NCBI RefSeq assembly: GCF_902196125.1
Contig: NZ_CABIKG010000014.1
Coordinates: forward strand, 1-47,230
DNA: 47,230 bases
Direction of reading: 5' to 3'
Source of the DNA: Helicobacter suis
GTDB lineage: Bacteria > Campylobacterota > Campylobacteria > Campylobacterales > Helicobacteraceae
Shown: positions 9,033-19,029 of the stretch, one piece after another
Layout of the letters: every line of letters starts with the position of its first letter
How positions within the stretch are numbered: the first letter of the stretch is position 1
The notes under the pieces: generated by a model
Told to the model about the DNA's origin: nothing
What the model saw: only the letters and a program-made list of their open reading frames with translations
The model's database searches: none
Program-made: the position numbers and the translations under genes

Positions 9033-11623
9033 CAACGGGGCTTATTTTGTGGGGCAAAGATTCCTTTTTTAGGGCCACTTTTAGCATGGCAATGTTTATA
9101 CTTCTTGCCACTCCCACAAAAACATGGAGCGTTGCGCGTCATGGTTTTACCCTGCTGTTTAGGCTCTGTCTCCCAGTTATTTAATCCTAGTTCAATATTT
9201 TGGTTATTAAAACTTAAATCTGTCTGTGATTCTTCTAAGCTACTTAAAAGTTGTTGACTCTGATCGGGCGCATCGGCTACTAACTCAAGCTTATGAAAGG
9301 TTTTAATCGCCTCTAGTTTGATTGAATCAATGAGTTCTAAAAAGAGATTATAACTTTCCTTTTTATACTCCACTAAAGGATCTTTTTGGTTATAACCTCT
9401 TAGCCCGATACCGGTTTTAAGATTATCCATTGTGTAGAGATGTTCGCGCCAAGCCTGATCTAAAATCTGTAAATACACGATTCGCTCAATTTTATTTTGA
9501 TCCTCCATGTGAGCCATTTTAGCGCTATATTGCGCCTCTAAAGCCTCTAAAATAAAATTTTCTACAGAAGTTAAGTCTCTTTGCTCTAATGCATTAAAAT
9601 CTAGGTGCAAATTAAATTCTTCTTGCAAATTTTGGGCAACATGGACTAAATCCTCATCTTGAAAATCCTGTTCTTTAAAAGCCTGATTTGTTTCTAAAAT
9701 ACGGCCTATGGCGTATTGGCGGTTTTCTGCAATGCGCGCGCCAATATCATAAGAATCGTCTAATAATTCGTTTCTAAATTTATACACCGTCTTTCTTTGC
9801 TCATTGGCCACATCATCGTATTCTAAAAGGTGTTTACGGCTCTCAAAATGCAAGGCTTCTACTTTTTTCTGCGCATTTTCCACTGAGCGCGTAACAAGTC
9901 TAGATTCAATATACTCCCCATCTTGTAGCCCTAGTTTTTCCATCACCCCCTTAATGCGCTCACTCCCAAAAATGCGCAACAAACTATCCTCTAAACTCAA
10001 ATAAAACTGACTCACCCCTGGATCTCCCTGTCGCCCGCTTCGGCCTCTTAATTGGTTATCAATGCGTCTACTTTCATGGCGTTCTGTGCCAATGATATAA
10101 AGCCCGCCTAAATCCTTAACTTCTTGGCCAAGTTTAATATCCACTCCGCGCCCGGCCATGTTAGTTGCAATAGTAACTGCCCCCTTTAACCCGGCATCTT
10201 TAATGATTTCAGCCTCTCTAGTGTGCTGTTTAGCATTAAGTACAGTGTGAGCAATGCGCTCTTTTTGTAATAAAGCATGCAAAGCCTCGCTTTTTTGGAT
10301 ACTAGCCGTCCCTACAAGTACGGGTTGGCCTATGGCGTGTAATTCTTTAATCTTAGCCACCACTGCTTCAAATTTTTCTCTTTCACTCTTATAAATCAAA
10401 TCATTAAGGTCTTTGCGCTGGATGGGTAAATTAGTCGGGATTGACACAACTTCTAAATGATAGATTTCTAAAAACTCTGTGGCCTCTGTTTGGGCAGTAC
10501 CGGTCATGCCAGAGAGTTTTTCATAAAGTCTAAAGTAATTTTGAAAAGTAATATCTGCTAGGGTTTGACTTTCCTCTTTAATCCCAACTTTTTCTTTTGC
10601 CTCTAGGGCTTGGTGTAGTCCCTCACTAAAGCGCCGCCCCTCGCTTAAACGGCCGGTAAATTCATCAACAATTACCACCTCCCCATTAGCCACTACATAA
10701 TCTTTATCCCGCGCAAAGAGATAATGCGCCTTGAGCGCTTGATCTAAATGGTGGGAGAGAATGGCATTTTCTAGGCTATAAAGATTATCCACCCCAAAGA
10801 GTTCTTCAGCCTTTTTAATCCCTTTTTCGGTGATTAAAATCACGCGGTTTTTCTCATCAATATTAAAATCTTCCTCCACTTTCATGCGCTGGGCTACTTG
10901 ATCAGCCCGTCCGTAATTTTCCATGCGTTTATTAACCGGACCGGAGATAATTAAAGGTGTACGCGCTTCATCAATTAGAATTGAATCGACCTCATCTACA
11001 ATAGCAAAGGCGTGTTCTTTTTGTACCTTTTGATCTAAAGAATATTTCATGTTATCGCGTAGATAATCAAAGCCAAATTCATTATTTGTACCATAAACCA
11101 CATCGCAGGCATATATCCCCAAACGCGCCTCATCATCTACTTCCCCAGTTACTACGCCTACACTATAACCTAGAAAATTATAAAGAGGTTGCATTTCCTT
11201 AGCATCGCGTTGGGCTAGATAATCATTAACCGTAACTACATGCACGCTATGCCCATTTAAAGCATTAAGGGCTACGGCTAAAGTGGCTACTAAAGTTTTG
11301 CCCTCCCCAGTTTTCATCTCAGCAATTTTGCCTTCATGTAAAACCATGCCCCCGATGAGTTGGACATCAAAATGGCGCAGGCCAAGCGTGCGTTTGGAGG
11401 CCTCTCTAGTGATGGCAAAACTCTCAGCCAACACCTCGTCTAAGCCTTTTTCTTGACTTTGAACCTGTACTTTTAAATTATCAAAACGCGCCTGTAACTG
11501 CGCATCGCTTAGGGCTATCATTTCTGGCTCTAAGGCATTGATTGTCTCTACGCGTTTTTTATAATTCTTAATCGCCCGTTGGTTTCTAGTGCCAATGATT
11601 TTACTGAGCATGGCTTTAATCAT
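9032..11623 (-). CDS. secA: Protein translocase ATPase SecA
   Basis: SecA drives export of unfolded proteins through SecYEG. At 863 residues it is full length. Visible landmarks are Walker A MKTGEGKT (103-110), the DEAD-like [14 protein letters not shown], the nucleotide-binding [17 protein letters not shown] segment with [10 protein letters not shown], the two-helix finger and scaffold, and a C-terminal zinc motif [13 protein letters not shown] (from Cys834) that binds SecB or ribosomes and phospholipid. The ATG at 11623 has AAAGGA at good spacing. It leads an operon with lolF, a sensible pairing because precursor lipoproteins need Sec before Lol sorting. Confidence 0.97.
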   Translation of the reverse strand: MIKAMLSKIIGTRNQRAIKNYKKRVETINALEPEMIALSDAQLQARFDNLKVQVQSQEKGLDEVLAESFAITREASKRTLGLRHFDVQLIGGMVLHEGKIAEMKTGEGKTLVATLAVALNALNGHSVHVVTVNDYLAQRDAKEMQPLYNFLGYSVGVVTGEVDDEARLGIYACDVVYGTNNEFGFDYLRDNMKYSLDQKVQKEHAFAIVDEVDSILIDEARTPLIISGPVNKRMENYGRADQVAQRMKVEEDFNIDEKNRVILITEKGIKKAEELFGVDNLYSLENAILSHHLDQALKAHYLFARDKDYVVANGEVVIVDEFTGRLSEGRRFSEGLHQALEAKEKVGIKEESQTLADITFQNYFRLYEKLSGMTGTAQTEATEFLEIYHLEVVSIPTNLPIQRKDLNDLIYKSEREKFEAVVAKIKELHAIGQPVLVGTASIQKSEALHALLQKERIAHTVLNAKQHTREAEIIKDAGLKGAVTIATNMAGRGVDIKLGQEVKDLGGLYIIGTERHESRRIDNQLRGRSGRQGDPGVSQFYLSLEDSLLRIFGSERIKGVMEKLGLQDGEYIESRLVTRSVENAQKKVEALHFESRKHLLEYDDVANEQRKTVYKFRNELLDDSYDIGARIAENRQYAIGRILETNQAFKEQDFQDEDLVHVAQNLQEEFNLHLDFNALEQRDLTSVENFILEALEAQYSAKMAHMEDQNKIERIVYLQILDQAWREHLYTMDNLKTGIGLRGYNQKDPLVEYKKESYNLFLELIDSIKLEAIKTFHKLELVADAPDQSQQLLSSLEESQTDLSFNNQNIELGLNNWETEPKQQGKTMTRNAPCFCGSGKKYKHCHAKSGPKKGIFAPQNKPR

Positions 11624-11725
11624 ATTTATCCTTTAGCTCAAGGATACTTGAATTGTGTTGGTATTGCATAAGATCGGATTTTAACAAAATCTTGTAGAAT
11701 CCCCAATAAAACAAAGGGAGTAAGC

Positions 11726-12244
11726 ATGCGTTGGTGTATTTTTCTACTTTTTTTACATTTTTTGGTGGCTGCGCCCTTGCAATTTACAAGTCTAAGCGCG
11801 CATTTTAAACAAGAGGTTTTAGGCACAAAACCCTCCCCTATTAATCCGGTTTATGAGGGTGAGGTTTTAGCCAAAGCCCCTTTTTATGCCAAATGGATTT
11901 ATAACAAACCTAGCCCTAAAGAGGTGTATATGCAAAATAAACAGGTGATTATTTATGAACCTAAGCTATTGCAAGCCACTTTTACTAAACTTAGCAAAGA
12001 CCTCAATTTTTTTACTATCTTACAAAAAGCTAAGTTACAAAAAGATGGCCGCTATAAAGCCAAGATCAACCAAACCACTTATTACCTCACTTTAAAAAAA
12101 GGGTTACCCATTCAGTTAGATTTTATTGATAAACTCCAACACAAGGTGCGCATTACTTTTAGCGATGTCAAAACAAATATCTCTTTGGAGTCTGCTTTAT
12201 TTGAATTTACCCCTCCAAAGGGTGTTGATATTATCAGGCAATAA
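11726..12244 (+). CDS. lolA: Periplasmic lipoprotein carrier LolA
   Basis: A 172-residue exported protein with a Sec signal peptide (hydrophobic residues 2-17, likely cut near AAPLQF). The mature part has LolA-like features: FTSLSAHFKQEV near the start, alternating strands, and the YEPKLLQATFTKLSKD region. LolA carries lipoproteins across the periplasm between the inner-membrane Lol complex and the outer membrane. The ATG at 11726 has AAAGGGAG upstream, and a TAGAAT sequence at 11695-11700 could be its -10 box. It is transcribed away from secA-lolF, the same arrangement as HP0785-HP0787. Confidence 0.85.
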   Translation: MRWCIFLLFLHFLVAAPLQFTSLSAHFKQEVLGTKPSPINPVYEGEVLAKAPFYAKWIYNKPSPKEVYMQNKQVIIYEPKLLQATFTKLSKDLNFFTILQKAKLQKDGRYKAKINQTTYYLTLKKGLPIQLDFIDKLQHKVRITFSDVKTNISLESALFEFTPPKGVDIIRQ

Positions 12245-12293
12245 GGGTATTTTAAGGCATTTTATGCTAGGTAACGCATGCCTTTAGGAAAAT

Positions 12294-12530
12294 ATGGCGG
12301 TTAAAGCCGTGAAAGTGAGGTTTTGGTTCATGAATTTGCAAGGAGAAGATAGGCTTGTCCTAATTAAAACACTTCGCCAGAGATTGCACACTCTACGAAC
12401 CGAATATGAGGTTGCTAGGAATAAGTTAGACGCGCTCAAATGCAGATGTGCGCAGTTAGAAGAACAATGCGGATGTACAGATAGTGCATCAGATGATTTA
12501 GAGGTAGATGAAGAGCAGAGGTGCTGTTAG
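12294..12530 (+). CDS. Small Cys-rich coiled-coil protein, possible gene
   Basis: A 78-codon frame with AGGA five bases before the ATG; an internal ATG at codon 14 is an alternative start. Residues about 19-57 form a regular leucine/isoleucine heptad pattern (LIKTLRQRLHTLRTEY and onward), followed by CRCAQLEEQCGC and an acidic tail ending in CC. I do not recognise it. It could be a small oligomeric or metal-binding protein. It lies in a roughly 350-base gap between lolA and trpD, where nothing else is evident. The coiled-coil regularity argues for a real gene; the lack of a known relative argues for caution. Confidence 0.45.
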   Translation: MAVKAVKVRFWFMNLQGEDRLVLIKTLRQRLHTLRTEYEVARNKLDALKCRCAQLEEQCGCTDSASDDLEVDEEQRCC

Positions 12531-12549
12531 AGTAGCCTTAAGCGCTGTT

Positions 12550-12596
12550 TTGGGCTAGCCCGGTCTTTTTTGTTATAATGCTAATTAAAAGACCGG
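12550..12596. promoter_or_regulatory. trpD promoter framed by a perfect 10-bp inverted repeat
   Basis: CCGGTCTTTT at 12560-12569 is exactly repeated in inverse at 12587-12596 (AAAAGACCGG). In the 17-base spacer lies TATAAT (12574-12579), a consensus -10 box, with TTGGGC at 12550-12555 as a plausible -35, 18 bases upstream. Transcription would start near 12586, after the left arm, so the arms cannot pair in that transcript. The repeat is therefore better read as an operator than an attenuator. The ATG of trpD follows at 12603 on a very short leader. The repeat is seen; regulatory function is inferred. Confidence 0.6.
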
Positions 12597-12602
12597 TAAG
12601 CA

Positions 12603-13598
12603 ATGTATCTTGATACTTTAAACCAACTATGCGCTAAACAAGATTTAGATTCTTCACAGATAGAGGCGCTTTTTAAGGCAATTGTAGAGGATCGTTTAAG
12701 CCAAATTGAGCTAAGCGCCCTTTTAATCGCCCTCAAATGCAAAGGAGAGAGCCCTTTAGAAATTGCTAGCGCGGCTAAGGCTTTGTTAGTGGAGTGCCCT
12801 TTGCGTGGTGATTGGGTGGATAATTGTGGCACGGGTGGAGATGGGATTAAAAGCATTAATATTAGTACCATGAGTGCTTTGGTGTGTGCCTCTTTAGGTG
12901 TTAAAATGGCTAAGGCGGGCAATTATAGCGCTAGTGGAAGCGGGAGTGCAGATTTACTCCAATGCTTAGGGCTAAATCTATCCATGCCACAAGAGCGCCT
13001 TAGCATTAGTCTTGATCAAACTAATTTTGCCTTTCTCTTTGCACCCCTTTATTACCCCAGCTTTGCTAAAGTGGCTAAACTTAGACGCGCTTTACAAACC
13101 CGTACTATTTTTAATTTACTTGGGCCTTTGCTTAACCCTTTAAGGCCAACTATCCAGCTATTAGGCGTTTATGATGCAAAACTTTGTTATCCTTTAGCTT
13201 TGGCTTTACAAGAATTAGGGGTACAAAGAGCTATGGTGGTGCATGGATCGTCTACAGATGAAGTTGCCTTACATGGAAAAACCTTTGTTTGCGAGTTAAA
13301 AGAGGGAGAAATAACGCAATATGATTTATACCCCTCAGATTTTGGGCTTAAAAGTTATCCATTAGATATAATTAAAAGCACGGGTTTAAAGCAAAATGTA
13401 CAAATTTGTTTAGATATTTTACAAGGCAAGGGTACAGAGGCACATAAAGCTAGTATTGCGGCCAATAGTGCTTGCGTGCTTTATCTAACCGGTAGGGTAG
13501 ATGATCTTAAAGAAGGGGTAAAGATGGCCCAAGATTGCATGCAAAGCCAAAAAGCTTATGAAAATTTAGAGAGGATTATTAAAATTAGCCATGCATGA
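12603..13598 (+). CDS. trpD: Anthranilate phosphoribosyltransferase
   Basis: TrpD joins anthranilate to phosphoribosyl pyrophosphate, the second step of tryptophan synthesis. The 331-residue protein has the family markers GTGGDG (76-81, binds PRPP) and NISTM (86-90), plus the later KLRRALQTRTIFNLLGPLLNP segment for anthranilate and metal binding. It is not fused to TrpG. It is the first gene of trpD-trpCF-trpB here; trpE and trpG do not precede it. Its stop overlaps the trpCF start by eight bases. Confidence 0.95.
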   Translation: MYLDTLNQLCAKQDLDSSQIEALFKAIVEDRLSQIELSALLIALKCKGESPLEIASAAKALLVECPLRGDWVDNCGTGGDGIKSINISTMSALVCASLGVKMAKAGNYSASGSGSADLLQCLGLNLSMPQERLSISLDQTNFAFLFAPLYYPSFAKVAKLRRALQTRTIFNLLGPLLNPLRPTIQLLGVYDAKLCYPLALALQELGVQRAMVVHGSSTDEVALHGKTFVCELKEGEITQYDLYPSDFGLKSYPLDIIKSTGLKQNVQICLDILQGKGTEAHKASIAANSACVLYLTGRVDDLKEGVKMAQDCMQSQKAYENLERIIKISHA

Positions 13599-14949
13599 TT
13601 TTTTAACCACTATGTTAGAACATAAAAAATTAGAGGTGCAGTCTTTAAAGAATCGTTATGTCATTTCTGAGGCGCTTAAACCTAGTACGCGAGATTTTTC
13701 TCAAGCACTACAAGAGAGGCGTACTAGTTTTATTTTAGAGTGCAAACAAGCCTCCCCTTCTAAGGGTTTGATTAGAAGCGATTTTGATTTGCTTAGAATT
13801 GCTGGAGTATATGAAAAATACGCCACTTGTATTTCTGTACTCACCGATGAAAAGTATTTTCAAGGTTCTCATAACGATTTACAGATCATAGCCTCTAATA
13901 CAAGTAAACCTATTTTATGTAAAGATTTCATCATTGATTCTTTTCAGGTACGCCTAGCCCGTTTTATGGGTGCTGATGCGATTTTATTAATGCTTAGTAT
14001 CTTAGATGATAATACTTATACTAAGTTAGCCACTTTAGCTAAATCCTTACAAATGGCGGTTTTAACAGAGGTACATAACCAAGAAGAAGTACAAAGAGCT
14101 TTACACTTAGGCGCGTCTATTTTAGGCATTAATAATCGCAATTTAAAAACACTCAAAGTTGATTTACACACCACCCTAGAGTTACGCCCCCTAATTCCAG
14201 ATGATAAGATCATCATTAGCGAATCAGGCATAATTAGCCATGCTGATGTTAAAAAACTCTGTGGGCATATACATGGCTTTCTAGTGGGTAGCTCTTTAAT
14301 GTCTCAGAAAAATCTCAACAAAGCCTGTAAAAAACTCATCTTAGGGGAAAATAAAATCTGTGGCCTTAAGCGGGTTAAAGATGCTAAAGCCGTCTTTAAA
14401 CACGGGTTTATTTATGGCGGGTTGATCTTTGATTCTGAATCGCCGCGCTGTATTTCTCTTAAAAAAGCGGCTAAATTGATTAAAAAAGTGCCTAAACTAG
14501 ACTTTGTAGGGGTATTTGTCAAAGCAGATATTAAAACCATTATCCAATATACATGCCAGTTGCGCTTAAAAGCCATACAGCTACATGGAAACTACACCTC
14601 TAAACAAATTGCGCTTTTAAAACATGCCCTCTCTTGTGCGATTTGGCAGGTAGAGCGCGTTGATGTTAATGCGCATAAATTAAGCGCCCACACTTTGCAT
14701 GCGGATTTAATTTTATATGATAGCAAGGGTAGTAGAGCTGGAGGCAATGGCATAGCCTTTTCTTGGGAAATTTTAAGCGGATTATCCCATTCATTTATGC
14801 TAGCTGGGGGGTTAAATGCTAGTAATTTACAAAGAGCTATTAGTACAGGCGCGCTGGGTTTAGATATTAATTCAGGTGTGGAAAATACACCGGGTAAAAA
14901 GAATAAACAAAAGATCGCACAAATTGCAAAAATGTTACGGGAGTATTGA
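13591..14949 (+). CDS. trpC: Bifunctional indole-3-glycerol phosphate synthase / PRA isomerase
   Basis: A fusion of two TIM-barrel enzymes performing consecutive steps between TrpD and tryptophan synthase. Residues 1 to about 250 are TrpC ([37 protein letters not shown]). Residues about 253-452 are the TrpF isomerase ([29 protein letters not shown]). The fused TrpC-TrpF form at about 452 residues is usual in Helicobacter. Key lysines and the TrpF catalytic Cys (in KICGL) are present. It overlaps trpD upstream, and its stop forms a TGATGG junction with trpB. Confidence 0.93.
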   Translation: MHDFLTTMLEHKKLEVQSLKNRYVISEALKPSTRDFSQALQERRTSFILECKQASPSKGLIRSDFDLLRIAGVYEKYATCISVLTDEKYFQGSHNDLQIIASNTSKPILCKDFIIDSFQVRLARFMGADAILLMLSILDDNTYTKLATLAKSLQMAVLTEVHNQEEVQRALHLGASILGINNRNLKTLKVDLHTTLELRPLIPDDKIIISESGIISHADVKKLCGHIHGFLVGSSLMSQKNLNKACKKLILGENKICGLKRVKDAKAVFKHGFIYGGLIFDSESPRCISLKKAAKLIKKVPKLDFVGVFVKADIKTIIQYTCQLRLKAIQLHGNYTSKQIALLKHALSCAIWQVERVDVNAHKLSAHTLHADLILYDSKGSRAGGNGIAFSWEILSGLSHSFMLAGGLNASNLQRAISTGALGLDINSGVENTPGKKNKQKIAQIAKMLREY

Positions 14950-16136
14950 TGGATCGCTATTTTGGAGAATTTGGAGGGTGCTTTGTCCCTGAGGTTTTAA
15001 TGCCGGCTTTAGAGCAACTCCAAGAGGCCTTTAGAGCATGCTTGCATGATTTAGATTTTCAAGCTGAGTTTAGCCGGTTATTAAAGGATTTTGTGGGGCG
15101 TCCTAGCCCTTTAACTTTGGTGCAAAATGTGGTGCAAAATCCCAAAGTCAAACTTTATCTAAAACGCGAAGATTTAATCCATGGCGGGGCGCATAAAACT
15201 AACCAAGCCATTGGCCAAGCACTTTTGGCTAAAAAAATGGGTAAAAAACGCATCATTGCTGAAACAGGTGCAGGCCAACATGGGGTAGCAAGTGCTATTG
15301 CCTGTGCCCTTTTGGGATTAGAATGTGTAATTTATATGGGAGAAAAAGATATTCAAAGACAAGAACCTAATGTCTTTCGTATGCGTTTAATGGGGGCTGA
15401 GGTGATTAGCGTAAAAAGCGGATCGGCTAGTTTAAAAGATGCGATCAATCAAGCCCTTAGAGATTGGGCTAGTTCTTATACCACTAGCCACTATTTATTA
15501 GGTACAGTTGCTGGTCCCCACCCTTACCCGCAAATGGTTAAACACTTCCAAAAAATTATAGGCACAGAGAGCAAAGCCCAGATTTTAGAAAAAGAAGGGC
15601 GGCTACCAGATTATGTGATCGCTTGTGTGGGAGGGGGATCTAATGCTATTGGTATTTTTTCTGGCTTTTTAGAAGATAAGAAAGTGGAGTTAATTGGCGT
15701 AGAGCCAGCCGGGTTAGGTTTAGAAACGAATAAACACGGGGCGGTGTTGTGTAAGGGAAGTGTAGGGATTTTACATGGCAGTAAAACCTATATTTTACAA
15801 GATGATCAAGGGCAAATTTGTGAGAGTCATAGCCTTTCTGCTGGATTAGATTATCCGGGAGTGGGTCCTGAACATAGCTATTTAAAAACAACAGGGCGCG
15901 CGCGCTATGTAGCCATTAGCGATCAAGAGGCCTTAAAAGCCTTTGTAAAGCTTTGCAAGACTGAGGGGATTATCCCTGCTCTTGAAAGCGCCCATGCTTT
16001 AGCCTATGCTTTAAAGATAGCCCAAAGTTGTACACAAGAGACGCTTATGGTGGTTAATTTAAGTGGGAGGGGCGATAAGGATTTGATAAGTGTACAAAAA
16101 GCGTTAAAAACGCTTGGGGATCAAAATGACGACTAA
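14949..16136 (+). CDS. trpB: Tryptophan synthase beta chain
   Basis: TrpB condenses indole and serine into tryptophan using PLP. The 395-residue protein is the ordinary TrpB1 type: PLP lysine in AHKTNQ (Lys83), [10 protein letters not shown], the phosphate-binding [10 protein letters not shown], and the ALESAHAL catalytic region near the end. The ATG at 14949 is preferred over the in-frame TTG just before it. TrpB normally works with TrpA, whose gene almost always follows trpB; here only about 85 bases separate trpB from cheZ, so trpA is missing at this site. Confidence 0.95.
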   Translation: MDRYFGEFGGCFVPEVLMPALEQLQEAFRACLHDLDFQAEFSRLLKDFVGRPSPLTLVQNVVQNPKVKLYLKREDLIHGGAHKTNQAIGQALLAKKMGKKRIIAETGAGQHGVASAIACALLGLECVIYMGEKDIQRQEPNVFRMRLMGAEVISVKSGSASLKDAINQALRDWASSYTTSHYLLGTVAGPHPYPQMVKHFQKIIGTESKAQILEKEGRLPDYVIACVGGGSNAIGIFSGFLEDKKVELIGVEPAGLGLETNKHGAVLCKGSVGILHGSKTYILQDDQGQICESHSLSAGLDYPGVGPEHSYLKTTGRARYVAISDQEALKAFVKLCKTEGIIPALESAHALAYALKIAQSCTQETLMVVNLSGRGDKDLISVQKALKTLGDQNDD

Positions 16137-16192
16137 GGGTGCATAGAACAGCTTAGGTGTGCCATTAAAGCATTTATATAAGTAAGATAAAC

Positions 16193-16218
16193 TATAATCG
16201 CCAGATTATCTAAGGAGG
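16193..16218 (+). promoter_or_regulatory. cheZ promoter -10 and ribosome site
   Basis: TATAAT at 16193-16198 is a perfect -10 box, 25 bases before a strong AAGGAGG ribosome site (16212-16218) and the ATG at 16223. The predicted leader is about 18 bases. No good -35 is visible, which is common in Helicobacter sigma-80 promoters. It suggests cheZ is expressed apart from trpB. Confidence 0.6.
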
Positions 16219-16222
16219 ATAG

Positions 16223-16975
16223 ATGACCCAGGAAGAATTAGATGCCTTGATTAGTGGAGGCGGTTTAGAGATAGTAGAACCTCTAGATCGAGAAATAAAT
16301 TCCTCTGATGAGGCAAAAAAAGAGGAAGAGCACACTCTTACTGGGGCGGAGGATAAAAAAGAAGCCGCTACAGAAACTAGCTATATGAAAGTGGATAAGA
16401 AGTACGCAGAGAGATATGGCAAGATCGATTCTGAAGAGTGGCCCCCTCCCCCCCCTACTGAAGAACACAAAGTGGTACACCAACTTGATGATGTAACAAA
16501 AGATTCTGAGGTCAAAGCCACCCAAATTTTTGATCAACTAGATTACATCAACATGAACTCTGAGGGCATTTTAAAAACCCTTAAAAAGATCAAAACACCC
16601 TTGCAAAAACACCTAGAAATCTTTGAAACCCTAGCCGAAGCTTTCCCCCTTATCCAGACTTTCCAAACCTCTTTGAATGAAACCCATGAAATTTTACAAA
16701 GCATCGATTCTATCCAAGAAAAAGCCGAAGGGTGTTTGGATTCTTCTATGCAGGCTATGGATATTATGCAATATCAAGATATTCACCGCCAAAAGATCGA
16801 GCGGGTTATTAATGTCATGCGCGCGCTTACCCAGTATATGAATTCCTTATTTGAGGGCAATATTGAGGATTCTAAACGGGTTAGCTCTGCTTCTTATATC
16901 GTTGGCGATGATAATGAAAGTGTAGCGAGTGAAAGCGATATTGAAGCCCTCATCGCTGCTTTTGGGAAAAAATAA
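16223..16975 (+). CDS. cheZ: Chemotaxis phosphatase CheZ (HP0170 type)
   Basis: CheZ dephosphorylates CheY-P and ends the tumble/reversal signal. The 250-residue protein is weakly like enteric CheZ but has the four-helix active-site motif MQYQDIHRQKIERV with Asp186 and Gln190, equivalent to the catalytic Asp-Gln pair. An acidic, Pro-rich linker occupies about 20-95. The first residues MTQEELDALI resemble the CheY-binding tail of FliM/FliY, and the last DIEALIAAFG resembles the CheY-P-binding C-terminus of CheZ, so both ends may hold CheY. The following U32 peptidase gene matches HP0170-HP0169. Confidence 0.88.
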   Translation: MTQEELDALISGGGLEIVEPLDREINSSDEAKKEEEHTLTGAEDKKEAATETSYMKVDKKYAERYGKIDSEEWPPPPPTEEHKVVHQLDDVTKDSEVKATQIFDQLDYINMNSEGILKTLKKIKTPLQKHLEIFETLAEAFPLIQTFQTSLNETHEILQSIDSIQEKAEGCLDSSMQAMDIMQYQDIHRQKIERVINVMRALTQYMNSLFEGNIEDSKRVSSASYIVGDDNESVASESDIEALIAAFGKK

Positions 16976-16984
16976 CTATCTTTT

Positions 16985-18256
16985 ATGCCTGCTTCACCTG
17001 TAGAGTTGCTCGCTCCTGCTGGCAATCTTGCCAAGCTTAAAATTGCTCTTGATTATGGCGCAGATGCGGTTTATGCCGGTTTGGGGCAATTTTCGCTGCG
17101 TAACCGCGCGGCTAAAGAATTTGATTTAGAAAGTTTTAAAGAGGGGGTGGATTATACCCATGCAAGGGGTAAAAAATTCTACGCTACTTTAAATGCCTTT
17201 CCTTTTAACTCCCAAATTAAGCTTTTAGAAGAACACCTTAAAAAATTAGCCGCTTGTCAAGTTGATGCGCTCATCATTGCTACCATTGGGGTTTTAAAAC
17301 TTGCCCAAAAGATCACCCCCCATATTCCTATCCACCTTTCTACCCAAGCTAATGTCATGAATGTCTTAGATGCGCGTGCCTTTTATGAAATGGGGGTTAA
17401 GCGCATTGTAGTGGCTAGAGAAATGAGTTTAAGCGATGCGGTGCAAATTAAAGAAGCATTGCCGGATTTAGAATTAGAGGTTTTTGTACATGGGAGTATG
17501 TGTTTTGCTTTTTCAGGGCGCTGTTTGATTTCAGCACTCCAACATGGGCGCGTGCCTAATCGGGGGAGTTGTGCGAATGATTGTCGGTTTGATTATGAGG
17601 TTTATATTAAAAATCCGGATACAAGCGTGATGATGCGCCTAGAGGAAGAGAAAGAAATAGGGACGCATATTTTAAATGCTAAGGATTTAAATTTAGCTAA
17701 TCATATCGCAACTATCTTAGACTCTAAGGCCATTAGCGCGCTTAAAATTGAGGGGCGTACTAAATCTAGCTACTATACAGCCATCACAACTAAAACCTAC
17801 CGCACCGCTATTGAGGATTATTATAATAACCAATACCGCCCAGCCCTTTACCAAGCCGAACTAGCCACGCTTAAAAATAGAGGGTTTAGTGAGGGCTATC
17901 TTATCAAACGGCCCTATGAAAAATTAGACACCCAAAACTTTAAAAGCGCTATTAGTGAGGGTGATTTTCAGGTCAATGGTGAGGTGTTAGATAACGGTCT
18001 ATATTTCTTATGTAAGTTCACCACTAAACCTAACCAACCCTACGAATTGGTTTTACCCTTTGGTGTGTCTATAAAACCTGTGGCTAATGAAATTGGTAAA
18101 GTTTATTATCATGAAAATAAATACTATCTCCAGCTTTACACAATCCTTTTGCAAAATGGCACAAAATTAGAGGCAATTCATAGCGGGAATACAAACCCTG
18201 TAAAACTACCTATCAAACTCCCCTCGCACACATTTTTACGCACAAAATTAGCCTAA
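16985..18256 (+). CDS. U32 family peptidase-like protein (TrhP/PrtC type)
   Basis: A 423-residue U32 protein. The family was named collagenase-like PrtC; members such as TrhP are now known to take part in 5-hydroxyuridine formation at position 34 of tRNAs. Seen here are the opening ELLAPAGNLAKLKIAL, the FVHGSMCFAFSGRC stretch, the Cys motif SCANDCRFDY and KIEGRTKSSYY, all family signatures. No signal peptide is present, so a secreted collagenase is unlikely. It starts nine bases after the cheZ stop and is probably co-transcribed with it. Confidence 0.9.
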   Translation: MPASPVELLAPAGNLAKLKIALDYGADAVYAGLGQFSLRNRAAKEFDLESFKEGVDYTHARGKKFYATLNAFPFNSQIKLLEEHLKKLAACQVDALIIATIGVLKLAQKITPHIPIHLSTQANVMNVLDARAFYEMGVKRIVVAREMSLSDAVQIKEALPDLELEVFVHGSMCFAFSGRCLISALQHGRVPNRGSCANDCRFDYEVYIKNPDTSVMMRLEEEKEIGTHILNAKDLNLANHIATILDSKAISALKIEGRTKSSYYTAITTKTYRTAIEDYYNNQYRPALYQAELATLKNRGFSEGYLIKRPYEKLDTQNFKSAISEGDFQVNGEVLDNGLYFLCKFTTKPNQPYELVLPFGVSIKPVANEIGKVYYHENKYYLQLYTILLQNGTKLEAIHSGNTNPVKLPIKLPSHTFLRTKLA

Positions 18257-18311
18257 ATTGTAAGGCTACTTTCAAGTCTTGCATATTAGAGTACTACAAA
18301 AGGATACCCTA

Positions 18312-18887
18312 ATGTACAAACACACGCTTTTAGCTTTAATCTTAGGGGTTTTTCTGCAAGCACAAAACTTACTTTACAGCCCTGAAGTGCTTTCTTTGTA
18401 TCTGCACCCAGAGGATAGCAAGGTAGCAGGGCGGCTACTCCCCACCAATGCCTTTAGTGTTCTTAAAATACAAGGGTCGCGCGTGTTGTTGCACATAACA
18501 GGGTATAGCAACCCTAAAGCCCCCTTTGTGATTTATGCAAGCGATCATCTCCGCGTGCTTGTAGCTGCCTTTGCTAAAAACACGCCTTTAAAATTTACTA
18601 GCCACACCCCCTCTACTACGGGCAAATGGGATCAAGTAAGTATAGAAGTGTGGGCGGATAAAGCTAACTTTAGCCCTGATTTGCAGGCCATGTTAACCCA
18701 CGCACAGGAACTCTTTTCTCATAATTGTGGTACTTGCCATGCTTTGCATAAACCCCAAGAGTTTCGCGCCAATGCGTGGCCAGCCATTTTTCGCTCCATG
18801 CAAACAAGAACCGCCATTGCTAAAAAAGATCGCTGGCTTGTGATTGAGTATCTACAAAAAAACGCCAAAGATTTTAATGGCTCTTAG
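18312..18887 (+). CDS. Periplasmic monoheme cytochrome c (Cj0265-like)
   Basis: A 191-residue exported protein with a Sec signal peptide (hydrophobic residues about 5-16, ending near QAQN) and one heme c site CGTCH (139-143); Met in RSMQTR is a candidate second ligand. The ATG at 18312 has an AAAGGA site; a longer frame begins 11 codons earlier without one. It precedes a Tat-exported molybdoenzyme, the order of Cj0265-Cj0264 in Campylobacter, where the pair reduces TMAO and DMSO. By analogy this cytochrome would pass electrons to that reductase. The two genes are split by an IS605-type remnant. Confidence 0.85.
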   Translation: MYKHTLLALILGVFLQAQNLLYSPEVLSLYLHPEDSKVAGRLLPTNAFSVLKIQGSRVLLHITGYSNPKAPFVIYASDHLRVLVAAFAKNTPLKFTSHTPSTTGKWDQVSIEVWADKANFSPDLQAMLTHAQELFSHNCGTCHALHKPQEFRANAWPAIFRSMQTRTAIAKKDRWLVIEYLQKNAKDFNGS

Positions 18888-19029
18888 CAGAAATCCACCC
18901 GTCTTTAGCAGGTGGAATAAAGCCAGCTATTCTAACTTTTGTGGTACAATACCCGCATACATTTGTATCTACGGCAGGGAGTGCCGGAAGTTACGCCTTT
19001 AGAGATATGATATGTGAGACCTGTAGGGA

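Noticed and set aside
16127-16148. ATGACGACTAAG at the end of trpB as a remnant start of trpA
   Set aside because: Only six codons precede a stop, and they do not resemble TrpA N-termini I know, so the evidence is too thin.
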